A stretch of 25,641 nt of DNA, taken from assembly GCA_043784065.1 (NCBI GenBank), contig JAYVYR010000004.1, positions 1-25,641 of the forward strand, written 5' to 3'. This document shows, in pieces, positions 7,177 through 14,826 of the stretch (position 1 is its first letter; each line of letters begins with the position of its first letter). The notes below the pieces were generated by a model. It made no database searches and was not told the origin of the DNA. It worked only from the letters and a program-made list of their open reading frames with translations. Source of the DNA: Bog-756 sp043784065. GTDB lineage: Bacteria > Actinomycetota > Acidimicrobiia > Acidimicrobiales > RAAP-2. The translations under genes were made by a program, and so were the position numbers.

Positions 7177-9432
7177 ATGGCCGCCACTCGAGGAACCGGA
7201 CTCGACGCACCCCATGCGACGGCACTAACCGAGGTCAATGATGAGCCGACCCCGGTCGGGGACGGCCTCGGTGGAACCGACGACACGGTCCACGCCAGCC
7301 GACCCAGCCCGTTCGCCAGGCTCGGCAGGTGGTCCGCCACCCACTTCCGCCGGGTGCTCATCGGGTGGCTGCTGGTGCTGATCGTGTTCGGGTTCTTCGC
7401 GGTGCACGTGGAGAGCGCTCTGGCCGGTGCAGGATGGCAGGCCTCGAGCAGCCAGTCCATTGCCGCTCGGGCCGTGATCGAAAAGGACTTCGCCGGCCTC
7501 GGTGCCACCGGACTGCAGGTCGTCATCGTCGACCACAAGGGTCCGATCGCGTCGGACCCCCAGGCCCAGGCCGCCGTGGCCAAGGCGACCGCTGTGCTCC
7601 GAAGCGATCCCCGGGTGTCCACCGTCGTCCCACCACAGGCCGGGGTCTCGATCTCCCGTGACGGCCGGACGGCGATCATCACCGCCGGAGCTGCCGCCAA
7701 CTCGAACAAGATGGTGGAGGCGGCTGACGCGGTCCAACCCAAACTCGCGGCGCTGGCCACATCGGGCGTCAGCGTGACCCTCACCGGTGACAGTGCGCTG
7801 TGGGCCAACTTCAACACGGCCAACCGCTCCGCCATGCTCAAGTCGGAGCTGCTGTCGTGGCCGGTCACGATCATCATCCTGGTGATCGCCTTCGGCAGCC
7901 TGGTGGCCGCCGGCCTCCCGCTCCTCCTGACCATGGCCGGGCTGCTGGTGGCCGCCGGCGCCCTCGTGATCACCACGAAGTTCACCCCGGTGTCGATCTG
8001 GGCACTCAACTTCGCCTTGATGTTCGCCCTGGCCCTGGGCATCGACTACGCGCTCTTCCTGGTCATGCGCTTCCGATCCGCATTGGAACGCCGGGGCGCG
8101 GAACCCGGTGACCGCGAGGCGATCGTCGCCTCGGTGGCCGAAACTGTGGACACCGCCGGCAAGGCGGTGGCCTTCAGTGCGCTCACCGTGCTCGCCTCGC
8201 TCGCTGCCATCCTCATCGTCCCGAGCCCCGCCTTCCGGTCCATGGCCTTCGGCATCATGCTCTCGGTCGTCGCGGTGCTGGCGGCCACGCTGACGCTGCT
8301 GCCGGCCGTCCTCGGCAAGCTAGGGACCAACATCAACAAGGGCACCATCCGCCTGGGACGTGGCGGTCCCAAGGTGGGCGAGGGCCCCCTGGATCGCGGA
8401 CTCCACCGGTGGGGCAAGTTCCTGTGGAAGCACCCATTCCCTGCCGGTGCGGCCGCCCTGGTGTTCCTGCTCCTGGCCGCCGCCCCGATCATCGGGATGC
8501 GGACCAACATGCCGTCGATCACCATCGTGCCGCCCAGCGCCAATGCCCGGGTCGGCTACTACCAGGTGACAAGTGCCTTCGGAGCCGGTGCGCCGGGCAC
8601 CCTGCAGGTCGTGGTGCCGACTTCCGAGCAGGCCAGAGCCATGGCCGTCCTTGCGCACACCTCCGGGGTGGCCGGCGCCGTGCCGGGCCCGACCAATGCC
8701 GGGTGGACGCTCGACCAGGTGGTCCCGACCACCGGACCCTCGACCACGACGACCGGCGACACCATCGACCACCTCCGCCAGGTGCTGCCGGCCGGGACGC
8801 TGATCGGTGGGGCGGCGGCCGAGAACCACGACCTCCAGCAGTCGCTGGCCTCCAGCACCCCGATCGTCCTCGCCATCCTGGGCGTCCTCGGGTTCCTGCT
8901 GCTCCTGATCGCGCTCGGCGCACCGCTGATCGCGGCCATGGGGGTGCTCATCACCGCCCTGTCGGTGGCCGGCGCCTTCGGCATCGGACGGCTCATCTTC
9001 CAGAACGGCTTCCTGTCCGGGCCGCTCAACTTCCAGCCCCAGGGGTTCATCGACGCCTGGGCCCCACTGTTTTTCGGGGCCATGGTCTTCGGCGTGGCCA
9101 TGGACTACACGCTCTTCATGCTGTCTGCGGCCAAAGAACGCTACGAGACCCACCCCGACCCCGAGCACGCCATGATCGGGTCGATGCGCACCTCCGGACG
9201 GGTGGTGCTGTCGGCCGCTGCGGTCATGATCGCCGTGTTCCTGACCTTCGCCCTGTCGGGACCCCTTGCCCCCAAGGAGATGGGGGTGATCCTGGCCATC
9301 GCCGTGGCGCTCGACGCCCTGGTAGTCCGGCTGGTGGTGTTGCCGGTGGTGCTCCGGTTGGGTGGGCACAGCGCCTGGCACCAGCCGAGATGGCTCGGGA
9401 AGATCCTGCCCAAAGTGAAGTTCTCCCATTGA
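7177..9432 (+). CDS. MMPL/RND-family membrane transporter
   Basis: 751 residues, the usual size for MMPL proteins. TM1 is RVLIGWLLVLIVFGFFAV, then an extracytoplasmic domain, a five-helix block with the hallmark GIDYALFLVMRFR, a second large outside domain after MRTNMPSITIVPP, and a second helical block with GVAMDYTLFMLSAAKERYE. The two GxDY/MDY elements carry the Asp-Tyr pairs used for proton coupling. ATG at 7177 has AAAGGA 10 bases upstream. First gene of an operon with two DUF2892 genes, a CstR-like repressor and a DsbA-like protein, downstream of a double CstR-type operator. The cargo is unknown; the context suggests a sulfur compound or a thiol-modified lipid. Confidence 0.9.
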   Translation: MAATRGTGLDAPHATALTEVNDEPTPVGDGLGGTDDTVHASRPSPFARLGRWSATHFRRVLIGWLLVLIVFGFFAVHVESALAGAGWQASSSQSIAARAVIEKDFAGLGATGLQVVIVDHKGPIASDPQAQAAVAKATAVLRSDPRVSTVVPPQAGVSISRDGRTAIITAGAAANSNKMVEAADAVQPKLAALATSGVSVTLTGDSALWANFNTANRSAMLKSELLSWPVTIIILVIAFGSLVAAGLPLLLTMAGLLVAAGALVITTKFTPVSIWALNFALMFALALGIDYALFLVMRFRSALERRGAEPGDREAIVASVAETVDTAGKAVAFSALTVLASLAAILIVPSPAFRSMAFGIMLSVVAVLAATLTLLPAVLGKLGTNINKGTIRLGRGGPKVGEGPLDRGLHRWGKFLWKHPFPAGAAALVFLLLAAAPIIGMRTNMPSITIVPPSANARVGYYQVTSAFGAGAPGTLQVVVPTSEQARAMAVLAHTSGVAGAVPGPTNAGWTLDQVVPTTGPSTTTTGDTIDHLRQVLPAGTLIGGAAAENHDLQQSLASSTPIVLAILGVLGFLLLLIALGAPLIAAMGVLITALSVAGAFGIGRLIFQNGFLSGPLNFQPQGFIDAWAPLFFGAMVFGVAMDYTLFMLSAAKERYETHPDPEHAMIGSMRTSGRVVLSAAAVMIAVFLTFALSGPLAPKEMGVILAIAVALDALVVRLVVLPVVLRLGGHSAWHQPRWLGKILPKVKFSH

Positions 9433-9560
9433 GGGCCCTGCGAAGTCCGGCGAGCAGGTCCTCGGGACCGCTGCAACCGGTCGAATCCCTGCGGCACGTG
9501 GATTCCATCACCCATTCGCCGACCGATGATCCAACAACCAGGACTCCGAGAGGAACTTCC

Positions 9561-9818
9561 ATGACCACGAATCTTCAATCCACCACGGTGTCGGGACCCG
9601 TCGTTCGACCGACGAGATGGCCGCTCGAGCGGGTGCTGTTCGCCATGGCGGGGACGATGACCCTGGTGAGTGCCCTCCTCGCCGCACTGATCAGTCCGTG
9701 GTTCCTGCTGTTGACGGCCGTCGTCGGCGTGAACCAGTGGCTCTACGTCACCACCAGGGCATGTCCGGCGTCGATCGTGCTGCAGCGACTCGGTCGGCCT
9801 GCCCTGTGTCGCTGGTAG
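9561..9818 (+). CDS. YgaP-like membrane protein (DUF2892)
   Basis: 85 residues. After a polar N-terminal part (PTRWPLERVLF), two hydrophobic helices (AMAGTMTLVSALLAALISPWF, LLLTAVVGVNQWLYVT) and the family ending ACPASIVLQRLG, in which the Cys-Pro follows the second helix. In E. coli the same domain anchors the rhodanese YgaP. Stand-alone copies are frequent near sulfide-oxidation genes. An AGGA sits 6 bases before the ATG. A second DUF2892 gene follows the regulator. Confidence 0.85.
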   Translation: MTTNLQSTTVSGPVVRPTRWPLERVLFAMAGTMTLVSALLAALISPWFLLLTAVVGVNQWLYVTTRACPASIVLQRLGRPALCRW

Positions 9819-9986
9819 TGGTTCACATGCCGAGTGGACTTTCAATGCTCTCGCGCACGGCGGACGCGCCGATCGGCGCACGCCCACGAGGCTCGGCCAG
9901 GTCCCATTCGGGACGTGGTGCTGGCGACGGGCTCGAGGACACAATGGTCCTGCGGGAATCGTCCGGCCAACGGTCAAGGAGGTTCC

Positions 9987-10256
9987 ATGGAACTGCCTGA
10001 TGACGTGGTCAAGGACCTCAGCCTGCGACTGCGTCGTGCTGAAGGCCAGGTTCACCCGGTGGAGGCGATGCTGGCCGAGAGCCGGGAGTGCCGTGACATC
10101 GTCACCCAGCTGAGCGCGGCGACCAAGGCACTCGAGCAGGTCGGCTTCCGACTGATCGCCAGTGGCCTGACGTACTGCGTCCAGCATCCCGAGGAAGCTG
10201 AAGCCTCCGGCTATCCCCTCGACGAGGTCCAACGGCTGTTCACCAAGTTGGCCTGA
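9987..10256 (+). CDS. cstR: CsoR-family repressor, CstR-like (persulfide-sensing type)
   Basis: 89 residues, all-helical. LSLRLRRAEGQV is the DNA-contacting start of the fold, though the usual GQVRGI reads GQVHPV. The ligand positions are Cys35 (ESRECRDI), Gly60 and Cys64 (GLTYCV). Copper CsoR needs Cys-His-Cys; lack of the His with both Cys kept is the mark of CstR, which senses persulfides by forming a Cys-Cys di- to tetrasulfide link. A perfect AAGGAGG lies just before ATG 9987, so the longer frame from 9834 is rejected. The four ATACC-N6-GGTAT palindromes of the window are its likely targets. The gene symbol is by analogy. Part of its own controlled operon. Confidence 0.87.
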   Translation: MELPDDVVKDLSLRLRRAEGQVHPVEAMLAESRECRDIVTQLSAATKALEQVGFRLIASGLTYCVQHPEEAEASGYPLDEVQRLFTKLA

Positions 10257-10307
10257 GCCGCCGGTCACATCCGCAATGGAGCAGCACTGACAGAAGGAGC
10301 AGGAACC

Positions 10308-10523
10308 ATGGGATTCTCCAAGTTCATGGCGTCAACGGCAGGCAGGGCTGTCCGGGTCATCGCCGGTGTGGCGCTGATCGTGGTCGGCGGGTTGCTGGGT
10401 GGAGGTTGGTGGGCGCTCGCCGTCGTCGGACTCGTCCCGCTCGCCGCCGGCGCCCTCGACGTCTGCCTGTTCAACGTCCTGTTCGGTCAGCCGCTGAGCG
10501 GCAAGGCTGTTCGGGCCAGCTGA
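10308..10523 (+). CDS. Second YgaP-like membrane protein (DUF2892)
   Basis: 71 residues. GRAVRVIAGVALIVVGGLLG and WWALAVVGLVPLAAGALDVC are the two helices, and the ending CLFNVLFGQPLSG corresponds to the family's Cys-containing tail, here without the CP pair. An AAGGAG is 8 bases before the ATG. It follows the repressor by 51 bases and probably belongs to the same transcript. Role inferred from family only: a membrane partner for a sulfurtransferase or thiol protein. Confidence 0.8.
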   Translation: MGFSKFMASTAGRAVRVIAGVALIVVGGLLGGGWWALAVVGLVPLAAGALDVCLFNVLFGQPLSGKAVRAS

Positions 10524-10596
10524 CTGACCACCGAGCAGGTGCGTCGGGACCCGACCGTCGGGCCCATCGCAACAAGCCGATTCGTGAGGTGACCAC

Positions 10597-11241
10597 ATGA
10601 GTAGGACAACGGGCCCGTTCATCGAGGTCTTTGCCGACATCTGGTGTCCGTTCGCTCACGTCGGATTGCGGGCGATTGAGGAGCAGCGCGCCCTCACCGG
10701 CCGCAGTGACGTGGCCATCTGGGTGCGGGCCTGGCCGCTCGAGCTGGTCAACGGCACACCGCTCGACGCAACAGTGACCGGGGAGCGTGCCGAGGACCTG
10801 CGGGACCAGGTCGCCCCCGACCTGTTCAGTCACCTTGATGTCGACCGGTTCCCGACCTCGACCCTCGAGGCCCTGGCCCTGGCCAATCGGGCCTATCGAA
10901 CGGACCTGCAGGTGGGCGAGCGGGTCAGCTTCGCACTCCGGGACGCGCTGTTCGAGGAGGGTCGGGACATCTCCGACCCGGTGACACTCGACTACCTGGC
11001 CCACGACCTCGGCGTCGTCATGCCCGACGATACTGACCGCGCCACCGTGCTGGCCGATTGGGACGAAGGCCGGCGACGCGGCGTCCGGGGCTCCCCGCAC
11101 TTCTTCTGCGGCGATGCCGACGTGTTCTGCCCGACGCTCGACATCTCCAAAGACCCGGTCGAGGGGATGTCCGTCGTGCGGGACCTCTCGAGGTTGACGG
11201 AGTTGCTGGAGCGGTGCCTGGCCCAAACCGGGCCGGCATGA
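10597..11241 (+). CDS. DsbA-family thioredoxin-fold protein (FrnE/HCCA-isomerase-like)
   Basis: 214 residues without signal peptide, so cytoplasmic. The first strand IEVFADIWCPFAH has the thioredoxin-like active site with only one Cys (Cys17-Pro-Phe-Ala20), as in many actinobacterial DsbA-like proteins, and VRGSPHFF holds the cis-Pro loop. A helical insert lies between. Two further Cys are in FFCGDADVFCP. A single active-site Cys suggests glutathione-S-transferase- or isomerase-like chemistry, or handling of a persulfide, instead of classical dithiol oxidation. GAGGT lies 7 bases before the ATG. Last gene of the CstR-containing operon. Confidence 0.85.
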   Translation: MSRTTGPFIEVFADIWCPFAHVGLRAIEEQRALTGRSDVAIWVRAWPLELVNGTPLDATVTGERAEDLRDQVAPDLFSHLDVDRFPTSTLEALALANRAYRTDLQVGERVSFALRDALFEEGRDISDPVTLDYLAHDLGVVMPDDTDRATVLADWDEGRRRGVRGSPHFFCGDADVFCPTLDISKDPVEGMSVVRDLSRLTELLERCLAQTGPA

Positions 11242-11273
11242 CCCGTCGCCGGGTTCCCGATGGTTTGTGGTAA

Positions 11274-11299
11274 ATACCCCATGGGGTATCTGTTATGCT
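11274..11299 (+). promoter_or_regulatory. CstR-type operator and -10 element of the sqr operon
   Basis: ATACCCCATGGGGTAT at 11274-11289 is a perfect palindrome of the ATACC-N6-GGTAT type. TATGCT at 11294-11299 is a good -10 hexamer, so the operator sits in the -35/-10 spacer, where binding would block RNA polymerase. The sqr start follows 29 bases later. Confidence 0.75.
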
Positions 11300-11328
11300 T
11301 GCTCCAGCAACGCAGATGGAGGTAGGAG

Positions 11329-12786
11329 ATGGCACGAGTCGTAGTCCTGGGCGGAGGGATCGCCGGCCACACGGCGGCACTCCATCTCTCGCGGATGCTC
11401 AAGCGGTCCGACGAGGTCGTGGTGGTCACCCCGAACTCGCAGTGGAACTGGATCCCGTCGAACATCTGGGTAGGGGTTGGCAAGATGAAGTCGGACCAGG
11501 TGACCTTCAAACTCGGTCCGATCTACAAGCGCAAGGGCATTGGCTACGAGCAGGCCCTCGCCACCGCCATCCACCCCGAGGGTGACGACACGCACGAGTC
11601 GCCCTACGTCGAGGTGACCTACACCGACCCGGCACGCTCGGGTGAACACGGCGAGCTCACCTACGACTACCTGATCAACGCCACCGGCCCAAAGCTCAAC
11701 TTCGGGGCTACCCCGGGCCTGGGTCCTGACGGCCACTCCTTTTCGGTGTGCACCTCGGGCCACGCCGTCGAGGCATCGGCCGCGCTCCGGGCGGCGATCG
11801 CCAAGATGAAGCAGGGCGAGCACCAGACCCTGGTGGTCGGCATGGGGCACGGGACATGCACCTGCGAGGGTGCTGCCTTCGAGTACGCGTTCAACGTGGA
11901 GCATGAGATGCGTCAGGCCGGCGTGCGTGACCTGGCCGACATCGTCTACCTGACGAACGAGTACGAGCTGGGGGACTTCGGGGTGGGTGGGCTGACCTTC
12001 ACCCAGCAGGGGTTCCAGACGACGTCCAAGCTGTGGACCGAGTCGCTCTTCCGTGAACGGGGCATCCGGGCCATCACAGGGGCCCACGTGACCGGTGTCG
12101 AGGAGGGTGCCGTCCACTACGAGCAGCTCGACGGCACGATTAACTCGCTGGCCTTCGACTTCGCCATGCTCCTCCCGCCCTTCCGCGGCGTGGACCTGAA
12201 GGCATTCGACGGGGAGGGTGCCGACATCAGTGCCGAACTCTTCGCACCGAACGGGTTCATGAAGGTCGACGCCGACTACACGGCCAAGCCGTTCGAGGAA
12301 TGGCGGGCCGAGGACTGGCCCCGCACCTACCAGGTGCCCCGGTTCCCCAACATCTTCGCCGTGGGGATCGCCTTCGCCCCACCCCACCAGATCTCGCAGC
12401 CACGGAAGTCATCGAATGGGACGGTCATCGCACCGTCACCGCCGCGCACGGGCATGCCGTCGGGTGTCATGGGCAAGCTGGCCGCCACCAACATCGCCGC
12501 CATGATTGAGAAGGGCGACGCGGTCCAGATCAGATCGGGCTCGATGGCCGACATGGCGGCCGCCTGCGTGGCCTCGGCCGGTTCCGGCCTTCGTCACGGC
12601 AGCGCTGCGTCCATGACCATGTACCCGGTCGTGCCCGACCTCCAAAGGTACCCGGGCACCGGACGCAGCCTCAAAGACACCTTTGGCGAGATCGGCTTGG
12701 CCGGCCACTGGATCAAGCTGGCACTCCACTACATGTTCATCTACAAGGCTAAGGCCCGCCCGGGCTGGCACCTGATCCCCGAGTAG
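11329..12786 (+). CDS. sqr: Sulfide:quinone oxidoreductase
   Basis: 485 residues. An FAD-binding Rossmann motif starts the protein (VVVLGGGIAGHTAALHLS), and LINATGPKLNF is the second dinucleotide-fold signature. Redox-active cysteines can be placed at Cys141 (FSVCTSGHA), Cys177/Cys179 (GHGTCTCEGAAFEY) and Cys413. The C-terminal end has an amphipathic helix (HWIKLALHYMFIYKAK), typical for attachment to the membrane near the quinone. The enzyme oxidises H2S to sulfane sulfur and passes electrons to quinone. The length and the long insert before PNIFAVGIAF differ from the short type I enzymes and suggest another Sqr type (possibly III). GGAGG lies 6 bases upstream. Confidence 0.88.
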   Translation: MARVVVLGGGIAGHTAALHLSRMLKRSDEVVVVTPNSQWNWIPSNIWVGVGKMKSDQVTFKLGPIYKRKGIGYEQALATAIHPEGDDTHESPYVEVTYTDPARSGEHGELTYDYLINATGPKLNFGATPGLGPDGHSFSVCTSGHAVEASAALRAAIAKMKQGEHQTLVVGMGHGTCTCEGAAFEYAFNVEHEMRQAGVRDLADIVYLTNEYELGDFGVGGLTFTQQGFQTTSKLWTESLFRERGIRAITGAHVTGVEEGAVHYEQLDGTINSLAFDFAMLLPPFRGVDLKAFDGEGADISAELFAPNGFMKVDADYTAKPFEEWRAEDWPRTYQVPRFPNIFAVGIAFAPPHQISQPRKSSNGTVIAPSPPRTGMPSGVMGKLAATNIAAMIEKGDAVQIRSGSMADMAAACVASAGSGLRHGSAASMTMYPVVPDLQRYPGTGRSLKDTFGEIGLAGHWIKLALHYMFIYKAKARPGWHLIPE

Positions 12787-12800
12787 GGAAGGAGAGGACG

Positions 12801-12947
12801 ATGGACCACACCGCAGACGACATCGCCAGTGCGCCGCTCCCGACGGCCAAGACCCTTCGGGCCCGCAAGAATCTGCTCGTCCAGTTTGAGCGCTTCCTGG
12901 CCATCAATCTGAAGATGGCGAAGATCATCCGGAAGGAACACCGCTGA
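12801..12947 (+). CDS. 48-residue basic protein next to sqr
   Basis: MDHTADDIASAPLPTAKTLR, then a helix rich in Lys/Arg and hydrophobic residues (NLLVQFERFLAINLKMAKII), ending RKEHR. AAGGAGAGG sits just before the ATG, 14 bases after the sqr stop, so translation after sqr is very likely. The amphipathic helix could bind the membrane or Sqr. From memory similar mini-proteins occur beside sqr-like genes; I know no function. Confidence 0.7.
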   Translation: MDHTADDIASAPLPTAKTLRARKNLLVQFERFLAINLKMAKIIRKEHR

Positions 12948-12983
12948 GCGCTCCGGCGCTCGATCCGACGAAAGGTACGACGC

Positions 12984-13139
12984 ATGTGCGCAGCAGTGAC
13001 ATGTAAGCAGTGTGGCCGGCCGTCCTGGAAGGGGTGCGGCATGCACGTAGAGCAGGTGCTGGGTCACGTCGACCCATCGGACCGTTGCCAGGGCCACGCT
13101 CGCACGGCGACGAAGGGGCGACGCCGGTTCGGTCGATGA
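12984..13139 (+). CDS. 51-residue Cys-rich (zinc-ribbon-like) protein
   Basis: Starts MCAAVTCKQCGRPSWKGCGM and continues HVEQVLGHVDPSDRCQGH, with CxxC, a third Cys-Gly-x-His-Val and a final Cys-x-Gly-His. This pattern is a conserved actinobacterial mini-protein that I recognise only as hypothetical; the Cys/His spacing suggests bound zinc, or thiols that could take up sulfane sulfur. An AAAGG precedes the ATG. Its TGA overlaps the ATG of the next small frame (ATGA). Confidence 0.75.
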   Translation: MCAAVTCKQCGRPSWKGCGMHVEQVLGHVDPSDRCQGHARTATKGRRRFGR

Positions 13140-13258
13140 GCACGAGTTCGCCGGAACGGTTAGAGCAACTGCTGGCAACTGCAGCTAGCCAGACGCTGGC
13201 TTCGACGGGTCACCCGCCTGGGCCTCCTCTCCCGGAAGCCGACCAACGAAGGGTGTGA
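13136..13258 (+). CDS. 40-residue protein, translationally coupled
   Basis: Starts at the ATG that overlaps the stop of the Cys-rich protein and stops 2 bases before the next ATG. The sequence MSTSSPERLEQLLATAASQT is followed by a Pro-rich tail. No family recognised. Support is positional only: both ends fit a coupled chain and there is no space for another gene. Confidence 0.45.
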   Translation: MSTSSPERLEQLLATAASQTLASTGHPPGPPLPEADQRRV

Positions 13259-13260
13259 CC

Positions 13261-13866
13261 ATGGACAGTCGGCAGTGGGACGAGCGCTACAGCGGCGACG
13301 AACTGGTGTGGACGAGCACGCCCAACCAGTTCCTGGTCGCCGAAGTCGTCGGGCTGCAGGCTGGTCGGGCGGTTGACCTTGCCTGTGGCGAAGGTCGCAA
13401 CTCGATCTGGCTCGCTGAGCAGGGCTGGGATGTGACCGGTGTGGACTTCTCGCCGGTCGGCCTGGCCAAGGCAAAGCGGTTCGCCGACCTCTGGGGCGTG
13501 GAGGTGACCTGGGTCGAGTCCACTGTCGAGGAGTGGACGCCGCCACCGGAGGGGTTCGACCTGGTGGCCATGTGCTACCTCCAGCTCCCCCAGGCGAGTC
13601 GGTCGGCGGCCCTTGCCGTCGCGGCATCGGCGGTGGCCCCCGGTGGCACCCTGCTGGTCATCGCCCACGACTTCGACAACCTCACCCGGGGATACGGGGG
13701 GCCTCCGAACCCCGACGTGCTCTATCGGGTGAGTGAGGTGACAGAGGCGGCGGTAGATGCCGGCCTGACCATCGATCGGGCGCAGCAGGCCGTCCGGGTG
13801 GTGGACACGGACAACGGCCCGAGGGATGCGGTCGACACCGTCGTTCGCGCCAAACGCATCTCCTGA
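13261..13866 (+). CDS. Class I SAM methyltransferase, TehB-like
   Basis: 201 residues. RQWDERYSGDELVWTSTPN at the N-terminus and AVDLACGEGRNSIWLAEQGW (motif I) define the TehB / thiopurine-methyltransferase-like group, with VTGVDFS as strand beta-2 and DLVAMCYLQLP as motif IV. TehB-type enzymes methylate tellurite, selenite or soft thiol-like acceptors. In this operon after sqr a sulfur acceptor such as a persulfide is a reasonable guess. AGGG at 13250 favours ATG 13261; a GTG at 13255 that overlaps the previous stop adds two residues and is an alternative. Probably the last gene of the sqr operon. Confidence 0.83.
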   Translation: MDSRQWDERYSGDELVWTSTPNQFLVAEVVGLQAGRAVDLACGEGRNSIWLAEQGWDVTGVDFSPVGLAKAKRFADLWGVEVTWVESTVEEWTPPPEGFDLVAMCYLQLPQASRSAALAVAASAVAPGGTLLVIAHDFDNLTRGYGGPPNPDVLYRVSEVTEAAVDAGLTIDRAQQAVRVVDTDNGPRDAVDTVVRAKRIS

Positions 13867-13950
13867 TTCCCGCGTAAGCGGCTCCTGAGGGCTGAGGTTT
13901 GTCATCGGTGATTCGCAATCGGATGGAACGACATGGAAAGGAGCAGCACC

Positions 13951-14652
13951 ATGCATGTCAGAGATGAAGTTTTCCAAGACCTTCCCGCAGTCGGTTCAGT
14001 TCTCGCCGTCTGTGCGCATCCGGACGATGAGAGCTTCGGACTGGGCGCAGTGCTGAGCGCGTTTGCCGAACGCGGTGTGAGGACGTCCGTGCTGTGCCTG
14101 ACACACGGCGAGGCGTCAACGCTCGGAGCGGACAGGGGCGATCTGCACGTGATCCGAGAGCGGGAACTCAGCTCGGCGGCTGCAGCCCTCGGGGTCGGCG
14201 GCGTCCGCCTCCTCGAGTTCGGTGACGGAAGGGTTGCCGAAGCACCGATCGGCGACCTGTGTGCAGAGGTCCGTCTCGCTGTCGAACAGGAGGGTGCAGA
14301 CCTGTTACTCGTGTTCGACGAAGGGGGAATCACCGGACATTCCGACCACATGAGGGCAACTGACGTCGCTCGTGCGGTGGGTAAGGAGGATGCACTTCCG
14401 GTCCTGGCTTGGACGCTCGCGGCGGAGGTGGCTGATCAACTCGGTACCGAGTTCCCCGTCGAGTTCGTTGGACGAGCATCCGATGCCATTGATCTCTCGA
14501 TCGAAGTTGACCGGACCCGGCAGCATCAGGCGATCTCCTGCCACGCGAGCCAGGCGAGCGAGAACCCCGTCCTCTGGCGCCGATTGGAGTTGCAGGGCGA
14601 TCGAGAGGTCCTCCGATGGCTCGATCCGGCCGAACAGGTCAGCCCGCGGTGA
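13951..14652 (+). CDS. PIG-L/LmbE-family deacetylase
   Basis: 233 residues. The zinc site is visible as AHPDDESFGLGAVLSAFAER (His, Asp, Asp) and GITGHSDHMRAT (third His). The family removes N-acetyl from GlcNAc conjugates; in actinobacteria MshB and Mca act in mycothiol synthesis and mycothiol-conjugate cleavage. This copy is shorter than both (about 290-300 residues), so the substrate is open, but a thiol-conjugate amidase would suit a sulfur region. AAAGGAG 7 bases before ATG 13951 decides the start over ATG 13933. Confidence 0.88.
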   Translation: MHVRDEVFQDLPAVGSVLAVCAHPDDESFGLGAVLSAFAERGVRTSVLCLTHGEASTLGADRGDLHVIRERELSSAAAALGVGGVRLLEFGDGRVAEAPIGDLCAEVRLAVEQEGADLLLVFDEGGITGHSDHMRATDVARAVGKEDALPVLAWTLAAEVADQLGTEFPVEFVGRASDAIDLSIEVDRTRQHQAISCHASQASENPVLWRRLELQGDREVLRWLDPAEQVSPR

Positions 14653-14771
14653 ACGGTGTGGGATCGGGCACTGTCGACCGGCTGCCCCAGCAAGGTGTGA
14701 TCGCGCCGCACTGCGGTCTCGATCTGCTGCACCGTGTACCTCGCAATGCCGCAGGGACACGGAGGGCGAAA

Positions 14772-14787
14772 ATACCCCAGGGGGTAT
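14772..14787. promoter_or_regulatory. CstR-type operator upstream of thioredoxin
   Basis: ATACC-ccaggg-GGTAT. A possible -10, TATGGA at 14802-14807, lies 15 bases downstream, in nearly the same geometry as before sqr. Places the trx-DUF302 unit in the same regulon. Confidence 0.73.
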
Positions 14788-14826
14788 TGTGGTTGGACCT
14801 GTATGGAGTTGGAAAAGGAGAAGGTC

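Noticed and set aside
8320..9429. 369-codon minus-strand frame inside the MMPL gene
   Set aside because: Gly/His/Asp/Arg-rich antisense shadow; the plus-strand MMPL reading is complete with all motifs.
8409..9560. Possible fusion of a 384-residue domain with the DUF2892 protein
   Set aside because: The upstream part is the MMPL gene read in another frame; ATG 9561 with AGGA starts the real protein.
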